This document shows, piece after piece, positions 5,686 to 7,129 of a stretch of DNA of 7,129 bases. Below the pieces are notes generated by a model that saw nothing but the letters and a program-made list of their open reading frames with translations, searched no databases and was not told the DNA's origin. The stretch's first letter is position 1; each line of letters opens with the position of its first letter. The stretch comes from Oscillospiraceae bacterium (GTDB lineage: Bacteria > Bacillota > Clostridia > Oscillospirales > Butyricicoccaceae). The DNA lies in assembly GCA_902797555.1 (NCBI GenBank), contig CADBTM010000070.1:1-7129 (forward strand), read 5' to 3'. Both the position numbers and the translations under genes were made by a program.

Positions 5686-5692
5686 CCTCTTT
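5686..5692 (-). promoter_or_regulatory. Ribosome site supporting the TTG start of the first M42 gene
   Basis: Minus-strand AAAGAGG is the only purine-rich site in the 24-nt murD-M42 gap. Its distance (9 nt) fits the TTG at 5676 and not the later GTG. It is weaker than the AGGAGG sites of the other genes, which with the TTG codon suggests lower independent initiation. Confidence 0.6.
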
Positions 5693-5700
5693 CTGTCTGT

Positions 5701-7071
5701 TTATTTCAATTCATTTACCCGTTCCTTGAAATATCTGCCCCGCACCATAAAGTTGGGAAATTGGTCAAAGGCGGCGCAGGCCGGACTGAGCAGCACCACG
5801 TCTCCCGGCTGTGCCAGCTCCCGGGCGGCGGTCACCACGTCGTCCAGCTTGGAGAAGCGCAGGATGCGCGGCTCGCCCTCCTTCCAATCGGGGGAGGCCT
5901 TGACGGCGGCCTCGATCTTGTCCGCCGTGGCGCCGCACAGCAGCAGGATCTTTACATGCCGGGGAATGGCCTCGCCCAGCGAGTCAAAGGGGATATGCTT
6001 GTCATAGCCGCCCGCGATGAGGATGACCTTTTCGGAAAAGCAGCTCAGTCCCGCCAGCGTGCGGGTGGGACTGGTGCCGATGGAATCGTTGTACCATTTC
6101 ACCCCGTCCAGCTCGCGCACCAGCTCCAGCCGATGCTCCACCCCGGCAAAGTCCCGGGAAACCTGCGCCATGATCTCCGGCGAAACGATCCCACGGAGGG
6201 CGGCGCAGGCCGCCATATAGTTTTCCACGTTGTGCGCGCCGGGAATGCGGATCCTGCCCGTCTCCAGCACAGGCTGACCCTCGTCGGTGATCCAGCCGTT
6301 CTGCACAATCACCTGTGCCCGGTCGGCGCTCCGGCGGGAGAAAAACCGCACCTGCGACCGGGCGAGAGGCGCCAGATCCCGGGCGGTCTCGTTGTCATAA
6401 TTGAGCACCAGCACGTCGTTTTCGCCCTGCCGGGCAAAGATATGGCTCTTGGCCTGCACATATTCCTCCATCCCCCGGTGCCAATCCAGATGGTTGGGGG
6501 AGAGGTTGGTGATGACGGCGACGTGGGGCGTCTTTTCCATGCTCATCAGCTGGAAGGAAGACAGCTCGAGCACGGCATAATCCTCCGGACGCATATGCTC
6601 CGCCTGATCCAGCAGGGGCGTGCCGATGTTGCCGCCCAGCCAGACCTTCTTGCCGGCGGTGCGCAGCATCTCGGAGATCAGCGTGGTGGTGGTGGTCTTT
6701 CCGTCCGATCCGGTGACGGCGATCATTGTGCACGGACACACGTCAAAGAATACCTCCATCTCGGAGGTGACCACGGCGCCCCGCTTTCTGGCGGCCTCCA
6801 GCGTGGGATGGTCGGGGCGCAGACCGGGTGTGCGGAACACGATCTCCCCTTCGGTTTCGTCCAGATAGTGCTCACCCAGCACCAGCCGTATGCCCATCGC
6901 CCGCAGCTCACCGGCAATCTCTCCCAGCTGCTCTTCGGTCTTTTTGTCCCGGGCGGTCACAATGGCGCCCGCCCCGGCCAGCATGCGCAGCAGCGGACGA
7001 TTGGAGACGCCGATGCCGATGACGGTGACCCGTCTGCCCTTCACGCCCTGCAAATACTCCTGTATCGTCAC
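5701..7071 (-). CDS. murD: UDP-N-acetylmuramoyl-L-alanine--D-glutamate ligase
   Basis: Cytoplasmic Mur ligase that joins D-glutamate to UDP-MurNAc-L-Ala using ATP, the second amino-acid addition in peptidoglycan precursor synthesis. 456 residues, usual length. Three domains are apparent: N-terminal Rossmann-like fold with IGIGVSN (18-24); central ATPase with P-loop VTGSDGKTTT (119-127), ELSSFQL (169-175), NHLDWH (193-198) and the AK lysine K208 that is carbamylated in Mur ligases; C-terminal domain with VEHRLE (311-316), YNDSIGTSPTRT (327-338), GGYDKH (354-359) and LLSPACAAFDQF (427-438). The SSFQL and DQF wording is specific to MurD rather than MurC, MurE or MurF. The NDS loop reads IGTS where the E. 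coli enzyme has KATN. GTG start at 7071 has AGGAGG 9 nt upstream (complement of 7081-7086). Confidence 0.95.
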   Translation of the reverse strand: MTIQEYLQGVKGRRVTVIGIGVSNRPLLRMLAGAGAIVTARDKKTEEQLGEIAGELRAMGIRLVLGEHYLDETEGEIVFRTPGLRPDHPTLEAARKRGAVVTSEMEVFFDVCPCTMIAVTGSDGKTTTTTLISEMLRTAGKKVWLGGNIGTPLLDQAEHMRPEDYAVLELSSFQLMSMEKTPHVAVITNLSPNHLDWHRGMEEYVQAKSHIFARQGENDVLVLNYDNETARDLAPLARSQVRFFSRRSADRAQVIVQNGWITDEGQPVLETGRIRIPGAHNVENYMAACAALRGIVSPEIMAQVSRDFAGVEHRLELVRELDGVKWYNDSIGTSPTRTLAGLSCFSEKVILIAGGYDKHIPFDSLGEAIPRHVKILLLCGATADKIEAAVKASPDWKEGEPRILRFSKLDDVVTAARELAQPGDVVLLSPACAAFDQFPNFMVRGRYFKERVNELK

Positions 7072-7109
7072 AAAAAGAGTCCTCCTTGGAAATATAAGAA
7101 TCTGATGTC

Positions 7110-7115
7110 ATTATA
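7110..7115 (-). promoter_or_regulatory. -10 box of the murD operon promoter
   Basis: A perfect TATAAT lies on the minus strand, about 38 nt before the murD start codon and clear of its ribosome site. The matching -35 would fall just past the end of the window, so the promoter cannot be confirmed here. If real, murD heads the operon with a leader of roughly 30 nt. Confidence 0.55.
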
Positions 7116-7129
7116 AGCCAAACTGCCCG

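Noticed and set aside
4732..7116. A 794-codon open frame on the plus strand, opposite murD and the first M42 gene
   Set aside because: It is antisense to well-supported genes in a codon-matched reverse frame, with biased composition and no family motif.

Overview
The window reads as GC-rich chromosomal DNA from an anaerobic Firmicute, most likely an Oscillospirales/Clostridia gut bacterium. That placement is inferred from the clostridial-style MurD variant, strong AGGAGG ribosome sites, rho-independent terminators and the type of intergenic palindromic repeat; no rRNA or other phylogenetic marker is present. All recognisable genes lie on the minus strand, so transcription runs from high to low coordinates.

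Right block (7129 to 1520): a consensus -10 box at 7110-7115 precedes murD (GTG start at 7071), a cytoplasmic peptidoglycan-precursor ligase. Four consecutive M42-family metallo-aminopeptidase genes follow, with gaps of 24 nt or less or with overlaps (ATGA overlap between the first and second, 17 or 8 nt overlap between the second and third). A strong intrinsic terminator at 1520-1550 closes this five-gene unit. The four peptidases split into two pairs by active-site wording: the two nearest murD carry the usual DDR metal motif, and the two distal ones carry DDL in a very similar overall sequence.

Middle block (1519 to 403): a 267-nt intergenic region holds a clear TTGACA-17-TAAACT promoter, a TATTCA/TGAATA inverted repeat over the expected start site and a GCAA-capped hairpin touching the ribosome site. 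It drives a full-length arginase gene.

Left block (402 to 1): about 260 nt of gene-free sequence is packed with four related palindromic repeat units in two orientations. A perfect 10-bp hairpin follows that probably terminates the arginase transcript, then a promoter and the first 11 codons of a pyroglutamyl-peptidase I (pcp) gene that runs off the window.

Together, apart from murD, the genes describe cytosolic use of peptides and amino acids: M42 enzymes trim N-terminal residues from short peptides, Pcp removes blocked pyroglutamyl ends, and arginase splits arginine into ornithine and urea. No CRISPR array, transposase, phage gene, tRNA or rRNA was seen. The unusual points are the four-fold tandem M42 array behind murD, its diverged metal motifs, the repeat nest and the arginase leader.
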